A stretch of DNA of 64,000 nucleotides from Labilithrix sp. (GCA_019637195.1 JAHBWA010000031.1:1-64000); one strand, 5' to 3'; positions 20,452 through 29,792 are shown, numbered from the stretch's first letter. The notes: generated from the letters alone by a model not told the origin. Made by a program: numbers and translations.

Positions 20452-22550
20452 CCGCGGTCCTCCGTGCACTCCTGCTCGTCGGGCTCTTCGGCTCGCTGCT
20501 GCTCGCGCTGGTCGCGTGCGACGCGGCGCCCGGGACCGAGCGCGTGTCGGGGATGTTCGCGTCCGCGCTCGCCGGATCCGACGACGTCGAGCTCACGTAC
20601 GAGGTCGACGGCCAGCCGCGCGGCCCCGCGAGCTTCGGCGAGGACCTGCGCGCGCTCGTCCTCCGCCGGCTCGGCGCCGGCCAGGTCAGCGCCGACGTGA
20701 CGGAGGACGAGCGGCGCGTGCGCATCGTCGTCGACGAGGCGTACGCCGCCCGCGTCGACGAGCTCGTCACCTGGAGCGGGACGCTGCTCGTGCTCGCGCC
20801 CGCGCCCGAGATCGTCCTCGGCCCGCCCCGCGCGACAGCCACCGCCGCGCGCGAGAACGGCGACGGCGCGACGAGCCGGCTGACCGCGCGCCAAGACGGC
20901 GACGAGCGCTGGTACGAGGGCTCCCGGGCCGACGTCCTCGCCGCGATCGAGACGTGGCCGATCGATCGTGACCATCGCGTCCTCGCCGAGCCGATCCCGC
21001 GGCCGACGCCCGAGCGAGAGCCGTCTCGCTGGCGCACGCGCGTCGTCCGAGCGCAGCCGATCGCCGAGCTCGGCGACGGCGCGCTCGTCGGCTGGGGCGA
21101 CGGCCCGTCGCTCCGCGTGCGCGGCGCGGAGGGCTCGCCGGCCCAGGCGGCGATCGACCTGGCGAAGGCGCGCGGTCGGTCGATCGTGGCGCGCGGCAGT
21201 ATCGCGCTCGGGAGTCCGACGTTCAGCGAGCCGTCGGCGCTTCACCTCTCGTTCGGCAACGGAGCCGAAGCCTACGCGCGAGCGCAGCACGAGCGGCAGC
21301 TGCTCACCACGCCGCGCCTGCCGCCGCTTCGCCGCGCCGGCGCGGTCGGGCTGCCTCCGAACCGCCCGCTCGCGATCGCGTGCTTCGTCGTGCCGGTGCT
21401 GCTGTCGCTCGCGTGGCTGTTCTTCGTGCGCCGCTTCGATCGCGCGCACCCGGAGCCGATGTGGCTCGTCGGCTCGACGTTCCTCCTCGGCGCGCTCGCC
21501 GTGGTGCCCGCCGGGCTGGCGGAGGCCGCCTTCGCCAGCGCGTCGCCGTGGCTCGATCCGAGCCTCGTGACGTTCGGCGGTCAGCTCTTCGCGTTCCCCC
21601 TCTCGTTCGCCGTCTTCACCGTGGTCGTCGGCCTCTCCGAGGAGGGGGCGAAGCGCCTCGCGGCGCAGCTGGCGGTCCGGCGGCGCGAGTTCGACGAGCC
21701 GGTCGACGGGATCGTCTACGGCATCGTCGCCTCGCTCGGCTTCGCGGCGGCCGAGAACATCCGCTACTTCGCGATCGGCCGCCTGACCGCGCCGCTCGTG
21801 ATCGCGCGCTCCTTCATGAGCGTGCCGGCCCACATGTTCTTCGGCGCGCTCTGGGGCTACGCGCTCGGCGCGAGGCTCGTCGATCCGAAGACGCGGACCT
21901 GGGCCTGGCTGCTCACCGCGGCCGCCTGCCACGGCCTCTTCGACGCCCTGCTCTCGACCGAGGGCGCCGGGATGCTGGCGGTGATGCTCAACGTCGGCCT
22001 GGCCTCGGCGTTCGTGATCCTCGTCCGGCGCGCGCTCCGTCATGGCGTCGTGACCCGCGAGATGCTCGCCATCCGCCCGGAGCAGCGCGTCCTCGTCCGC
22101 GTCGGCCGCCCGGCGCTCTTCTGGGTATCGGCCGCGTTCCTCCACGTCCTCGCGCTCGGGATCTTCTTCCTCGGCGCGTACTTTCAGCTCTCGCGCCACC
22201 GCCCGTCGACGGGCTTCGTCGCGGGCTCGAGCGTGATGCTCACGCTGCTCGGCGTCGCCGCGCTCGGCGTGTCGCAGACCGTCCCGCTCGACGTCGCGAT
22301 CGACGACTACGGCGTGACGTTCGCCGGCGCGTCGCGGGCCTGGCGACACATCCGCGGCTTCGCGGTCCTCGCCGATCGCGTGGAGCTCGACTGCGAGGGC
22401 GGTCCCATCCTCCTCGGGCCCGCGCACGCCGCGGCGATCGAGACGATCGCCGGCGAGCTCCGGCGCCGCCTCGGCGGAGACGGCGCCCCGCGCCTGGTCA
22501 CGCTCGAGAGCCGTCACGATCCAGCGGAACGCGACGGCTCCGCCGGCTGA
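20448..22550 (+). CDS. PrsW-family membrane metalloprotease with N-terminal extracytoplasmic domain
   Basis: The 700-residue protein starts with a signal/lipobox-like segment (LLLALVAC). A roughly 260-residue periplasmic domain follows. Its first part resembles a SecD/FtsX-type alpha-beta domain (DLRALVLRRLGAGQVSADV). A multi-helix membrane domain comes next. PrsW motifs are present: LSEEGAKRLAA (metal-site Glu-Glu-x-x-Lys), AAENIRYF, VPAHMFFGALWGYALG and CHGLFDALL. PrsW proteins cleave membrane anti-sigma factors or act as CAAX-type proteases; the target here is unknown. A soluble PH-like C-terminal segment follows the helices (VAIDDYGVTFAGASRAW). The ATG overlaps the pheA stop as ATGA, so translation is coupled. 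The last codons belong to a 22-bp tandem repeat. Confidence 0.87.
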   Translation: MTAVLRALLLVGLFGSLLLALVACDAAPGTERVSGMFASALAGSDDVELTYEVDGQPRGPASFGEDLRALVLRRLGAGQVSADVTEDERRVRIVVDEAYAARVDELVTWSGTLLVLAPAPEIVLGPPRATATAARENGDGATSRLTARQDGDERWYEGSRADVLAAIETWPIDRDHRVLAEPIPRPTPEREPSRWRTRVVRAQPIAELGDGALVGWGDGPSLRVRGAEGSPAQAAIDLAKARGRSIVARGSIALGSPTFSEPSALHLSFGNGAEAYARAQHERQLLTTPRLPPLRRAGAVGLPPNRPLAIACFVVPVLLSLAWLFFVRRFDRAHPEPMWLVGSTFLLGALAVVPAGLAEAAFASASPWLDPSLVTFGGQLFAFPLSFAVFTVVVGLSEEGAKRLAAQLAVRRREFDEPVDGIVYGIVASLGFAAAENIRYFAIGRLTAPLVIARSFMSVPAHMFFGALWGYALGARLVDPKTRTWAWLLTAAACHGLFDALLSTEGAGMLAVMLNVGLASAFVILVRRALRHGVVTREMLAIRPEQRVLVRVGRPALFWVSAAFLHVLALGIFFLGAYFQLSRHRPSTGFVAGSSVMLTLLGVAALGVSQTVPLDVAIDDYGVTFAGASRAWRHIRGFAVLADRVELDCEGGPILLGPAHAAAIETIAGELRRRLGGDGAPRLVTLESRHDPAERDGSAG

Positions 22551-22596
22551 CCGCGACGGCTCCGCCGGCTGACCGCGGCGGCTCCGCCGGCTGACC
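22531..22596. repeat. 22-bp tandem repeat across the stop codon of the PrsW gene
   Basis: Units at 22531-22552, 22553-22574 and 22575-22596 (GCG(A/G)CGGCTCC then GCCGGCTGACC). The first unit contains the TGA stop, so every unit carries a stop copy, in a different frame in later units because 22 is not a multiple of 3. Confidence 0.9.
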
Positions 22597-22627
22597 GCGA
22601 CGCGGGCACGTGGCCCGCGCGGGGTCG

Positions 22628-24394
22628 TCACTCGTGGACGACGACGAGCGTGCCCGGCTTCTCCGGCGTCGACCAGACGCCGTGCCAGTTGTCCGGCATC
22701 CGCGGCTCGCTCCAGCCGAAGAGGGCCTTGGCGTCGAGCGGGGCGAGGTTCACGCAGCCATGGCTGCGCGTGCGCCCGAAGTTGTTGTGCCAGAAGGCGC
22801 CGTGGAGGGCGTAGCTGCCGTTGAAGTACATGATCCACGGCACGTCTTCGATCGAGTAGGGGCCGTCGCTCGCGACGTCGCCGTCCATCGTCGCCGCGAT
22901 GTGCTTCTCGCGGATGCGCCACGTCCCCGTCGGCGTCTTGTGGTTCTTCTCGCGATCGACCTTGTCTTCCTTGCCGGTCGACACGGCCGTCGCGTAGACG
23001 GGCTTGTCGCCCACGAAGGCCACGAGCGTCTGGGACTTCAGGTCGACGTCGATCCACTTCTCGCCGGGCGCGAGCTCCTTCGGCGGGCGGCCCGGGTTCG
23101 TCTTGGCGACCTCGGAGGCCTTGATCCAGAAGCCGTCGTCGGTCTCTTCGTAGGTGGAGCCGTTGATCGAGACGCTGTCGCCGGTGAGCTTGACGACGGA
23201 GTGGCGCGCGAGGGAGTCGCCGCCGGTGGCCACCTTGCGGCTCACGCTGACGACGTATTTCTTCGCCTTGTAGAACGTGACGATCGCGACCTGCGCCTTG
23301 CTGCCGGGCTTGCAAAGGTCGGGCGTCGGCTTCTTTCCCGCCGCGCCCGCGGCGTCGCCGCCTTCGGCTTCGTCGAGCCAGATGCCGTGGAACTTGCTCG
23401 CGGTGTTGTGGACCAGGATCCGCTCGAACGGCGCGATCAGGCTGTTGGTGGTCCGCCACCACTTCGAGCCCTTCTCGCTCATCTCCTTGTCGAGCCCGAC
23501 GAAGAAGCCCTTCACCATGCGGCGCGCGACCGGTCCCTCCCCCTTGAGGTCGTCGAGCGTGACGGTCGGCTTTCCGCCGTCGTACTGGCGGAGGTACCAA
23601 GGCGTCGTGTTCTCGACCTCGTCGGCGCCGAGGCCGAACGGATCGGTCGTGGTCGCGGTGATCGTCGTCGTGGCCTTCGCGAGCGTCAGCGGGATGCCGG
23701 CGTCGAGGTCGTCCCCGTAGGACGCCGTGCTCTCGTCGTCGATCTCCACCGGCTTCGGCCTCTTGGGCTTCGGGGCGAGCCAGGGCTCGAGCCGCACGCG
23801 CTCCTCGCGCGAGGGGAGCGTCCGGTAGAGCGGCGTCCCGTTCGAGACGTTGTAGCCGTACTGGTAGGGCAGCGCGGCATCGAGGTCCGGCGGGTGCGGC
23901 GCGTGCTTGATCTTCGGATGGTTGAGGTCGAGCGTCGCATACCTGCCACAGACGAAGCCGCCCTGGACGAGCTCGTACCAGCCGTCCTTGCAGTTCGACT
24001 TGGGGTGCGGCTCGGGGAGGACGGGAACCTTTTGTCCCTGCCGGATGTATCCGATCCGGACAGCTCCAGGATCCTTGTCCTTCTTCTTGTCCTCCTCCTT
24101 CTTGGGCCACGCCATGTCGCTCATGATCGGCGTCTGGCCGAACAGGGCTCCGATGAGGGGGCCGTCGTACGTGACCGGCTCGGGCGGCGGCGCCGGCGCG
24201 GCCGCGGCGTGGACACCGCCGGCGTCGGGCTTGCTTTCGACCTTGGCGTGCGCCTTCGGAACGCCCGAGCTCGGGGGAGCGGCCGCCGTCTTCGGATGGG
24301 AGGGGACCGGTTCGGACTTCGACTCGCTGCACGCCGCGATACCGCCGGCAAGGCCGGTGGTCGCGAGGACGAGGGCAACGATCGAGCGGGACAT
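22628..24394 (-). CDS. L,D-transpeptidase (YkuD domain) lipoprotein
   Basis: The 588-residue secreted enzyme has a lipoprotein signal (LAGGIAAC), a Pro/Ala/Lys linker and two SH3-like or undefined domains (about 110-400). The YkuD catalytic domain follows (about 425-588). The active site is the His...SHGCVN motif with nucleophile Cys547 and His545. YALHGAFWHNNFG supplies the upstream His. Such enzymes make 3-3 peptidoglycan cross-links or attach proteins to peptidoglycan. The start at 24394 (MSRSIVAL) gives a clean signal peptide; an in-frame ATG at 24424 would add ten residues and is possible. It is divergent from the 24669 gene. The lipobox is good (A-A-C). The length is large for the family because of the N-terminal domains. 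Confidence 0.92.
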   Translation of the reverse strand: MSRSIVALVLATTGLAGGIAACSESKSEPVPSHPKTAAAPPSSGVPKAHAKVESKPDAGGVHAAAAPAPPPEPVTYDGPLIGALFGQTPIMSDMAWPKKEEDKKKDKDPGAVRIGYIRQGQKVPVLPEPHPKSNCKDGWYELVQGGFVCGRYATLDLNHPKIKHAPHPPDLDAALPYQYGYNVSNGTPLYRTLPSREERVRLEPWLAPKPKRPKPVEIDDESTASYGDDLDAGIPLTLAKATTTITATTTDPFGLGADEVENTTPWYLRQYDGGKPTVTLDDLKGEGPVARRMVKGFFVGLDKEMSEKGSKWWRTTNSLIAPFERILVHNTASKFHGIWLDEAEGGDAAGAAGKKPTPDLCKPGSKAQVAIVTFYKAKKYVVSVSRKVATGGDSLARHSVVKLTGDSVSINGSTYEETDDGFWIKASEVAKTNPGRPPKELAPGEKWIDVDLKSQTLVAFVGDKPVYATAVSTGKEDKVDREKNHKTPTGTWRIREKHIAATMDGDVASDGPYSIEDVPWIMYFNGSYALHGAFWHNNFGRTRSHGCVNLAPLDAKALFGWSEPRMPDNWHGVWSTPEKPGTLVVVHE

Positions 24395-24668
24395 GAGGCC
24401 GGAGGTTCGGGAGCTAGCTCGCATGGGACAGCGCGGGCGTCGAGCCACAGGCTCGGCTTTGGTCGTCAAATGCCAGAAGGCGGCAATTACAGCGAGTTTT
24501 TTGCAAAACGACTCGGGCTCCAGGCGGGCTGGCGGGAGGGGACAGCGGGCGGACGTACGGGCCCCTATTGCCACGGTCGTGCCGGCCCAGACCAGGCCTC
24601 ATGCGCCGGGAATTCCATGGTTTTGGGCTATGCTTCGTCTTAGGGTGTGGGCGTGATGGGTCGGTCGC

Positions 24669-26213
24669 GTGGCTAGGAAGACGCATCCCCCGCCTTCCTC
24701 GGGGACGAGCCCTTTCGGGCTCCCCGGCCTCGGCAAGGGGCGCGGCCACCCGCTTCGCGGCGATCCGACCCGCGGGGCGGCGCTCGAAGCGCCGACCGCG
24801 CCCCACGCCACGAGCCCAGCCGCTCCGCCGTCGCGCCTCTCCGGTCCGGCGCGGTTCTGGGACGGCGCGCGGATCCGCCTCGTGCTCGCGCTCGCCTTCA
24901 CGCTCTCGCTCGTCGCCCACTGGTTCGTCGCGCCGTGGAACCTGCTGCCCGACGCGTCGGGCATCGAGTTCAAGGATCCCGAGGGCGAGCTCACCATCCC
25001 GGTCGATCTCCTCGGGGAGGACACGCCTCCCCCGCCCGAGCCGGCGCCGCCGCCCACTCCCCCCGATCCGACGCCCGAGAGCACGAAGGATCCCACCGCG
25101 CCCGGCAAGCCCGACGCGGGACCGAAGATCGTCGACGCCGGCGCCGACGCGGCGGACGAGCTCGTCGCGATCGAGGACGCGAGCGTCGTGGTCGACGCCG
25201 ACGGCGGGGCGCCCGTCGACGCGGGGGAGCCGGAGGGCGGCGCGTCGGACGACGCCGGGCTCGTCGCCACCGCCGACGCCGGCGGCGCGCCAGGCTCCGG
25301 CGGGCCGCGCGATCCGGAGAGCATGTTCGGCCTATCGAAGGTCGTGAACGCGGGCGTGCAGAACGTCGTCCTCGGCGTGAACGTCGCGGTCATCCGCAAG
25401 CACCCCGTCGGCGCGCGCATGGGCCCCATCCTGCAGGCGCTCCCGCAGTGGCGCGACTTCTTGAAGGGCGCTCAGTCGCCGGTCGAGCCGATCCGGGACA
25501 CCGACTGGATCCTCATCTACGGCCCGTCGCTCATCCACACGGACAGGGACGCGGTGCTCGTCCGCTACAACGCGAGCGACGACGCGGTCGACGCGACCAT
25601 CGCCTCGCTCGCGAGGAGCTACGACAAAGGCGGCGCGTACGACGCGGGCGTCTCCGGCGTCGTCGGCTCGCTCGGCTACGCGGACAACGCTCAGCGCGTG
25701 TTCTTGCGCCCTCAGTCGAAGCTCCTCGTGATCGTCCCCCCGTCGCACGCGCACGAGGCGGCGGTGACGTTCCGCAAGCAAGTCCCGCGTGGACCGTCGG
25801 CGACGGAGGCGATGCGCCTCGTCGTCCGGAACCCGTCGAACCAGATCTCGATCCCCGGGCTCCGCTTCTCGCAGTCGCTCAAGGAGATCCGCCTGTGGAT
25901 CGTCCCGCGCGCGGACGGCGGCGCCGACGTCTACGCGGAGGGAGATTGCACCGACGAGGCCGCGGCGATCGACTCCGCCGAGCGCCTGACCGAGGTGCTC
26001 AGGCGGCAGAACAGCCTCGGCGTGCGCTTCGCGACCCGCGGCCTGCTCAACGGCGCGGTGGTCGTCGCCGACGGGACGAAGATCAAGCTGCACGTCCTCG
26101 CGACGCCGGAGCAGCTGGAAGCGGTGCTCCAGCTCGTGGCCGCCGCGGTCAACGCGCAGGTCGCGCCGCCGAGCACCGGCGCCGCGCCGATCCCCGCGCC
26201 GCGCGGCGAGTGA
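24669..26213 (+). CDS. TonB-like anchored protein with Pro-rich linker and periplasmic domain (hypothetical)
   Basis: The 514 residues comprise a cytoplasmic Pro/Gly-rich start (1-65) and one transmembrane helix (about 70-92, IRLVLALAFTLSLVAHWFVA). A Pro-rich stretch follows (TPPPPEPAPPPTPPDPTPE), then an Asp/Ala/Gly-rich linker and a folded C-terminal domain from about 215 (GLSKVVNAGVQNVVLGVNVAVIRKHPVGARMG ... DWILIYGPSL). The overall plan is that of TonB-type envelope-spanning proteins, but no TonB domain is visible. The start is the GTG at 24669; an in-frame stop lies just upstream. Similar proteins occur in myxobacterial envelopes, with no known role that I can name. Confidence 0.78.
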   Translation: MARKTHPPPSSGTSPFGLPGLGKGRGHPLRGDPTRGAALEAPTAPHATSPAAPPSRLSGPARFWDGARIRLVLALAFTLSLVAHWFVAPWNLLPDASGIEFKDPEGELTIPVDLLGEDTPPPPEPAPPPTPPDPTPESTKDPTAPGKPDAGPKIVDAGADAADELVAIEDASVVVDADGGAPVDAGEPEGGASDDAGLVATADAGGAPGSGGPRDPESMFGLSKVVNAGVQNVVLGVNVAVIRKHPVGARMGPILQALPQWRDFLKGAQSPVEPIRDTDWILIYGPSLIHTDRDAVLVRYNASDDAVDATIASLARSYDKGGAYDAGVSGVVGSLGYADNAQRVFLRPQSKLLVIVPPSHAHEAAVTFRKQVPRGPSATEAMRLVVRNPSNQISIPGLRFSQSLKEIRLWIVPRADGGADVYAEGDCTDEAAAIDSAERLTEVLRRQNSLGVRFATRGLLNGAVVVADGTKIKLHVLATPEQLEAVLQLVAAAVNAQVAPPSTGAAPIPAPRGE

Positions 26214-26269
26214 GCGCGGCGCGCAGACAGACGTGATCGACGCCGGCTCCTCGTGGTAATCGAGGTCGC

Positions 26270-26758
26270 ATGCGCGCACCTCTCTCCTCGGCCGCCGTCG
26301 TCCTCCTCGTCTCCTCCGTGCTCGGCGGGCTCGCCTGCTCCAAGAAGGTCGACGAGCTACAGCCGAGCGGCTACGCGCCCGCGTCGGCGGCGCCGCTCCC
26401 GCCCGGCCCGGACACGTTGCAGAAGGACGACGAGGTCGTCGGAACCGGGCAGGAGGCGAAGACCGGCGACAAGGTGAAGGTCCACTACACGGGCACGCTG
26501 ATGAACGGAAAGCAGTTCGACAGCTCCGTCGGGAAGGATCCCTTCGAGTTCGAGCTCGGCAAGGGCAGCGTGATCAAGGGCTGGGACGAGGGCGTCCCCG
26601 GGATGAAGGTCGGCGGCAAGCGCAAGCTCACCATCCCGTGGCAGATGGCCTACGGCGAGGCGGGCAGCGGCGACAAGATCCCGCCGAAGGCGGCGCTGAA
26701 GTTCGACATCGAGCTGCTCGAGATCGTCGGCGCCGACGCGGGCGCCGCCAAGAAGTAG
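26270..26758 (+). CDS. FKBP-type peptidyl-prolyl isomerase, lipoprotein
   Basis: The 162-residue periplasmic or outer-membrane foldase has the signal LVSSVLGGLAC (lipobox Cys23), a short linker and one complete FKBP domain (about 55-157). VKVHYTGTLMNGKQFDSS, FELGKGSVIKGWDEGVPGMKVG and RKLTIPWQMAYGE carry the substrate-pocket aromatics. It catalyses cis-trans isomerisation of X-Pro bonds in exported proteins. It follows the 24669 gene by 56 bp and precedes a lipoprotein gene by 42 bp. TAATCG ends 7 nt before the ATG; no Shine-Dalgarno is visible. Confidence 0.95.
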   Translation: MRAPLSSAAVVLLVSSVLGGLACSKKVDELQPSGYAPASAAPLPPGPDTLQKDDEVVGTGQEAKTGDKVKVHYTGTLMNGKQFDSSVGKDPFEFELGKGSVIKGWDEGVPGMKVGGKRKLTIPWQMAYGEAGSGDKIPPKAALKFDIELLEIVGADAGAAKK

Positions 26759-26787
26759 GTCCTGGTTCAGCCGGCGGAAAGACGATG

Positions 26788-26793
26788 TAGACT
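26788..26793 (+). promoter_or_regulatory. -10-like TAGACT before the 26801 gene
   Basis: TAGACT ends exactly 7 nt before the ATG at 26801, which would place transcription start at the A of the start codon. The same hexamer and spacing precede the Uma2 gene at 48127. Confidence 0.5.
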
Positions 26794-26800
26794 GCGGCCG

Positions 26801-28006
26801 ATGTCCTCGAGCCGCGTCGCCTCGCTCGCTGCCTTCGCGCTCGCCTGCGCGACCGCTTCGTGCGCCGCGCTCCTCGGCTTCGAGCGGCTGTCGGGAGACG
26901 AGACCGACGGCGGCGTCGCGGAGGCCGGAGAAGACGCCCCCGGCGTCGACGCCGGAGGACGAGAGGGCGGCGCGTGCACCGAGCTCGGGGTCCCTGCCCC
27001 GCCCGCGAACGCGGAGCCCGGCGACGTGCCGCCCGTGCTCGGCGCGCTGCGGCTGCTCGACTTCGGCCTCGAGGTCGGCGGCGTGAGGCCCGAGGTCCCT
27101 GGCCTCAACCTCGACCTCACGTGCTCGGTCGACATCGCGTCGAGCAGCTGCACGACCAAGCTCCTGCCGACGACGTTCGAGACGCACGCCAAGGACAAGA
27201 GCCCGACCGGCATCGACAACGCGGGCTTCAGCCTCATCGAGTACCTCTCGCGCCTGAGCGACGTCCTCAGCGCCAAGAGCTTCAACGACGGACTGCAGGC
27301 CGGCCTGTACGGCGCGGTGCTGCGCGTCCAGGGTTGGAACGGCCTGCCGGACGACGATAGCGTGCAGGTCGAGGTCTTCCCGGCCATCGGCTTCGAGCGC
27401 AACGGCGACGGCGGGACCAAGCCGGCGTTCGACGAGCACGACGAGTGGAAGCTCGACAGCCGGTTCCAGCTCGGCGGCGTCCTCGAGGCGTCGACCATCA
27501 AGTCGGACCGCGCGTGGGTGAACGGCGGGCGCGCCGTCGCCCGCTTCAAGGAGGTCACTCTCCTCTTGATGCTCTCCGACGATCCGAAGCCGTTCGAGGT
27601 GCGCATGACCGACGCGGTGCTCAGCGCCACGATCGGCACGGACGCGTCCGGAAAGCGCGCCCTCCGCGACGGCGTCGTGGCGGGGCGCTGGAAGACGTCC
27701 GATTTTCTCGGGCAGGTCCGGACGATCTACCTGGCGGACTCGAACGGCCTCGTCGACACGACGCTCTGCGACAAGGTCCCCGGGGCGACGCTGATCTACA
27801 ACGGCGTGAAGACGACGGTCTGCGACGGCCGCGACATCCGCTCCGACAGCGAGGACAACAAAGGCCTGCCCTGCGACGCCGTCTCCGCCGCCGCGCGCGT
27901 CGAGGCGTACGCGATCGACAACCTCGGGACGTTCGAGGCGTCGGTCGACGGCGGCGGACGCTGCGAGGATCCGGCGGTCCCGCTCGGCGACGACTGTCCC
28001 CCCTGA
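26801..28006 (+). CDS. Myxobacterial lipoprotein, paralogue of the 59163-60431 gene
   Basis: A 401-residue lipoprotein of unrecognised family. Its signal ends ACATASC (Cys21), followed by an Asp/Gly/Ala spacer. The core resembles the protein at 59163-60431. Shared elements in the same order are LNLDLTCS/LGLDLDGVC, VQGWNGLPDDDSVQVEVFP/ITGYNGQPNDDRVRIDLYP, AWVNGG/AFVRDG, VVAGRW/IIAGRV and PCDAVS/PCDAMS. The G(W/Y)NGxP(D/N)DD block is the most conserved. Several Cys pairs suggest disulfides. It is probably surface-exposed. It ends 10 bp from the convergent aminopeptidase gene. TAGACT ends 7 nt before the ATG. Confidence 0.75.
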   Translation: MSSSRVASLAAFALACATASCAALLGFERLSGDETDGGVAEAGEDAPGVDAGGREGGACTELGVPAPPANAEPGDVPPVLGALRLLDFGLEVGGVRPEVPGLNLDLTCSVDIASSSCTTKLLPTTFETHAKDKSPTGIDNAGFSLIEYLSRLSDVLSAKSFNDGLQAGLYGAVLRVQGWNGLPDDDSVQVEVFPAIGFERNGDGGTKPAFDEHDEWKLDSRFQLGGVLEASTIKSDRAWVNGGRAVARFKEVTLLLMLSDDPKPFEVRMTDAVLSATIGTDASGKRALRDGVVAGRWKTSDFLGQVRTIYLADSNGLVDTTLCDKVPGATLIYNGVKTTVCDGRDIRSDSEDNKGLPCDAVSAAARVEAYAIDNLGTFEASVDGGGRCEDPAVPLGDDCPP

Positions 28007-28016
28007 GGCGCGCGCG

Positions 28017-29057
28017 TCATCGGCAGCCGCCGGCGATGAGCGGACGCAGGAGCACCGCCGGATCGCTGTGCGGCGGCGACGACGCCGCGAGCGGGCGCAC
28101 GCGCTCGAGCGTCTTCAGCATGCGCGGGAAGCTCCCCTGGCACGCGGCGAGCAGCTCCGCGAGCTCGGGCTTGCCGGACCCGTAGGTCTTGTACTGGATG
28201 AGGGTCGCGTTCGTCACCGGCCGCTTGATCTCGAGCTCGGCGCGCAGCCGGTCGGTGATGCGCTTCTTCTCGGCGAGCTTGTCGTCGCGCGACCGCTTCG
28301 ACGCGTAGAGCGCGGCGAGCTCCGCGTGGGCGGCCTTCATCACCTGACCGCGCCGGGCCGCGCGCGCGCGCGTCTCGAGGAACGTCGCCTTCTCGTCGGA
28401 GCCCGGCCCGACGGTCTCGTCGAGGTACTTGGCGGCGAGCTCGTCACCGAAGAACGACGCGACGCTCTCGTTGAGCGTGCTCTGGTTCGGGACGTAGAAC
28501 GTCGCGTGGAGGGTCTCGTGGAGGATGACGTCGGCGAGATCGCCGAGCGCGTCGTCCTCGTCCGAGATCATCGTCGAGAGGATCGGATCGTCGAACCAGC
28601 CGAGCGTCGAGTACGCCTGCGACGGCCGGAGGTCGACGTCCCAGCCCTTCTTCGCGAGCTCGTCGGCGTAGCTCTTCGCCTCGCGCCGATCGAACCAGCC
28701 GGTGTACGTGATGCTCCCGACGATCGGGAAACGCCAGGCGCGCGGGCGAAACGCGAGCGGATGGCAAGCGCTTACGACCCACACGACCGCGGGCCGGTCG
28801 ATCCAGACGTAGCGCTCGTAGTTGTCGGTGCGGGCCAGCCCGAAGCGCTCGCCGAACGCCTTGATCGGCGCGACGTGCGCGAGCAGCTCGCGCGTGCGCC
28901 TGTCGAGGTGGCCTCCGCGGACGATCTCGTCGATCGCGATCCCGCGGCGGTTGATGTCCTCCTGGCCGGCCGCCGCCTGCGTGACGTACCGCACCGGCAG
29001 ACAGCCCGACGCGAGGAGGACGAGGAGGACGACGACGAGGAGGCGCGAGGCGCGCAT
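28017..29057 (-). CDS. Putative lipoprotein aminopeptidase (PF10023/COG4324 type)
   Basis: The 346-residue product has a lipoprotein signal (VVLLVLLASGC, Cys19). It shows the features of the putative aminopeptidase family: QEDINRRGIAIDEIV, WFDRREAKSYADELAKKGWDV, AYSTLGWFDDPILSTM and a zinc-site-like VILHETLHATFY with NESVASFFGDE downstream (HExxH followed by Glu). It is probably a metallopeptidase facing the periplasm. The start at 29057 is the ATG immediately before the signal peptide; longer open frames upstream on this strand are not credible. It is convergent with the 26801 gene. Confidence 0.88.
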   Translation of the reverse strand: MRASRLLVVVLLVLLASGCLPVRYVTQAAAGQEDINRRGIAIDEIVRGGHLDRRTRELLAHVAPIKAFGERFGLARTDNYERYVWIDRPAVVWVVSACHPLAFRPRAWRFPIVGSITYTGWFDRREAKSYADELAKKGWDVDLRPSQAYSTLGWFDDPILSTMISDEDDALGDLADVILHETLHATFYVPNQSTLNESVASFFGDELAAKYLDETVGPGSDEKATFLETRARAARRGQVMKAAHAELAALYASKRSRDDKLAEKKRITDRLRAELEIKRPVTNATLIQYKTYGSGKPELAELLAACQGSFPRMLKTLERVRPLAASSPPHSDPAVLLRPLIAGGCR

Positions 29058-29211
29058 GGGGTCGCTGATGCTCGCACCGGACGCGCGCCCGCGCCAGCAC
29101 CCGCGCGCCTGAGGTCGCCGCGGCGGCGGCGCCCGGTCGCGGGCCGTCGCGCTCCCCTGCCCGGGCGTCCCTACGGCGCGTGGGCACGCGTCGTGCGTCG
29201 TGGGCGGCGCG

Positions 29212-29706
29212 ATGAAGACGACCACGCTAGCCCTCGTCGTCGCGACAGCGGCGCTCGGCGCCTGCGAGCGACGCGGCCCCGCGGTGAGCGCCGACGCATC
29301 GACGACGAGCGCGACCGCGCCGCTGGGCGAGCGTTCGACCGCCGCGAGCGACGAGGGCGACGCAGCGGCGCCCGCGTCCGCGGAGGTCCGGGCGGGTGCC
29401 GCCGCCGGCGCGACGGACGCCGGCGAAGCGGCGGCGACCGGCGCCGAAAGCCCGGTGATGGCCGCCGGCGAAGCGGCCGCGAGCCCCACGACGGACGCCG
29501 GCGAAGCGGCCGCGAGCCCCGCGACGGACGCCGGCGAAGCGACGCGGCAGCCAGCGTGGGTGCCGAGCGGCGCCGCGCTCACGATCGTCCACGGGGCCGA
29601 CCGCGATCGCAACCTCGGGCTGGTCGCGCCGGCGCCGCCCCCGGTGTCCTTCGCGGTCGACGCGGGCGCCTACGAGGTCGACGTCTCCGTGCGCCCCAAG
29701 CCCTGA
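29212..29706 (+). CDS. Small lipoprotein with Ala-rich AGEAAASP repeats
   Basis: The 164-residue product has a signal with lipobox LGAC (Cys17) and an Ala/Gly/Asp/Glu-rich region. Two 33-bp units encode AGEAAASPxTD with partial copies on each side. A short ordered end follows (WVPSGAALTIVHGADRDRNLGLV, VDAGAYEVDVSVRP). The ATG at 29212 was preferred over an in-frame GTG at 29200 because the signal peptide starts there. Family not recognised. The gene is divergent from the aminopeptidase and convergent with the 29793 gene. Confidence 0.68.
   Translation: MKTTTLALVVATAALGACERRGPAVSADASTTSATAPLGERSTAASDEGDAAAPASAEVRAGAAAGATDAGEAAATGAESPVMAAGEAAASPTTDAGEAAASPATDAGEATRQPAWVPSGAALTIVHGADRDRNLGLVAPAPPPVSFAVDAGAYEVDVSVRPKP
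29464..29541. repeat. 33-bp in-frame repeats in the 29212 lipoprotein
   Basis: Units at 29464-29496 and 29497-29529 differ at one base; a partial third unit lies at 29530-29541. They encode AGEAAASPxTD. Confidence 0.85.
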
Positions 29707-29792
29707 GCGCGGCTCCGCGCGCTCCCGCCGCCGCGAGCTCCAAGGACGCGGAGCGGCCCCCCGTCGCCCCGCGCCATCCACCGCGCGGACGA

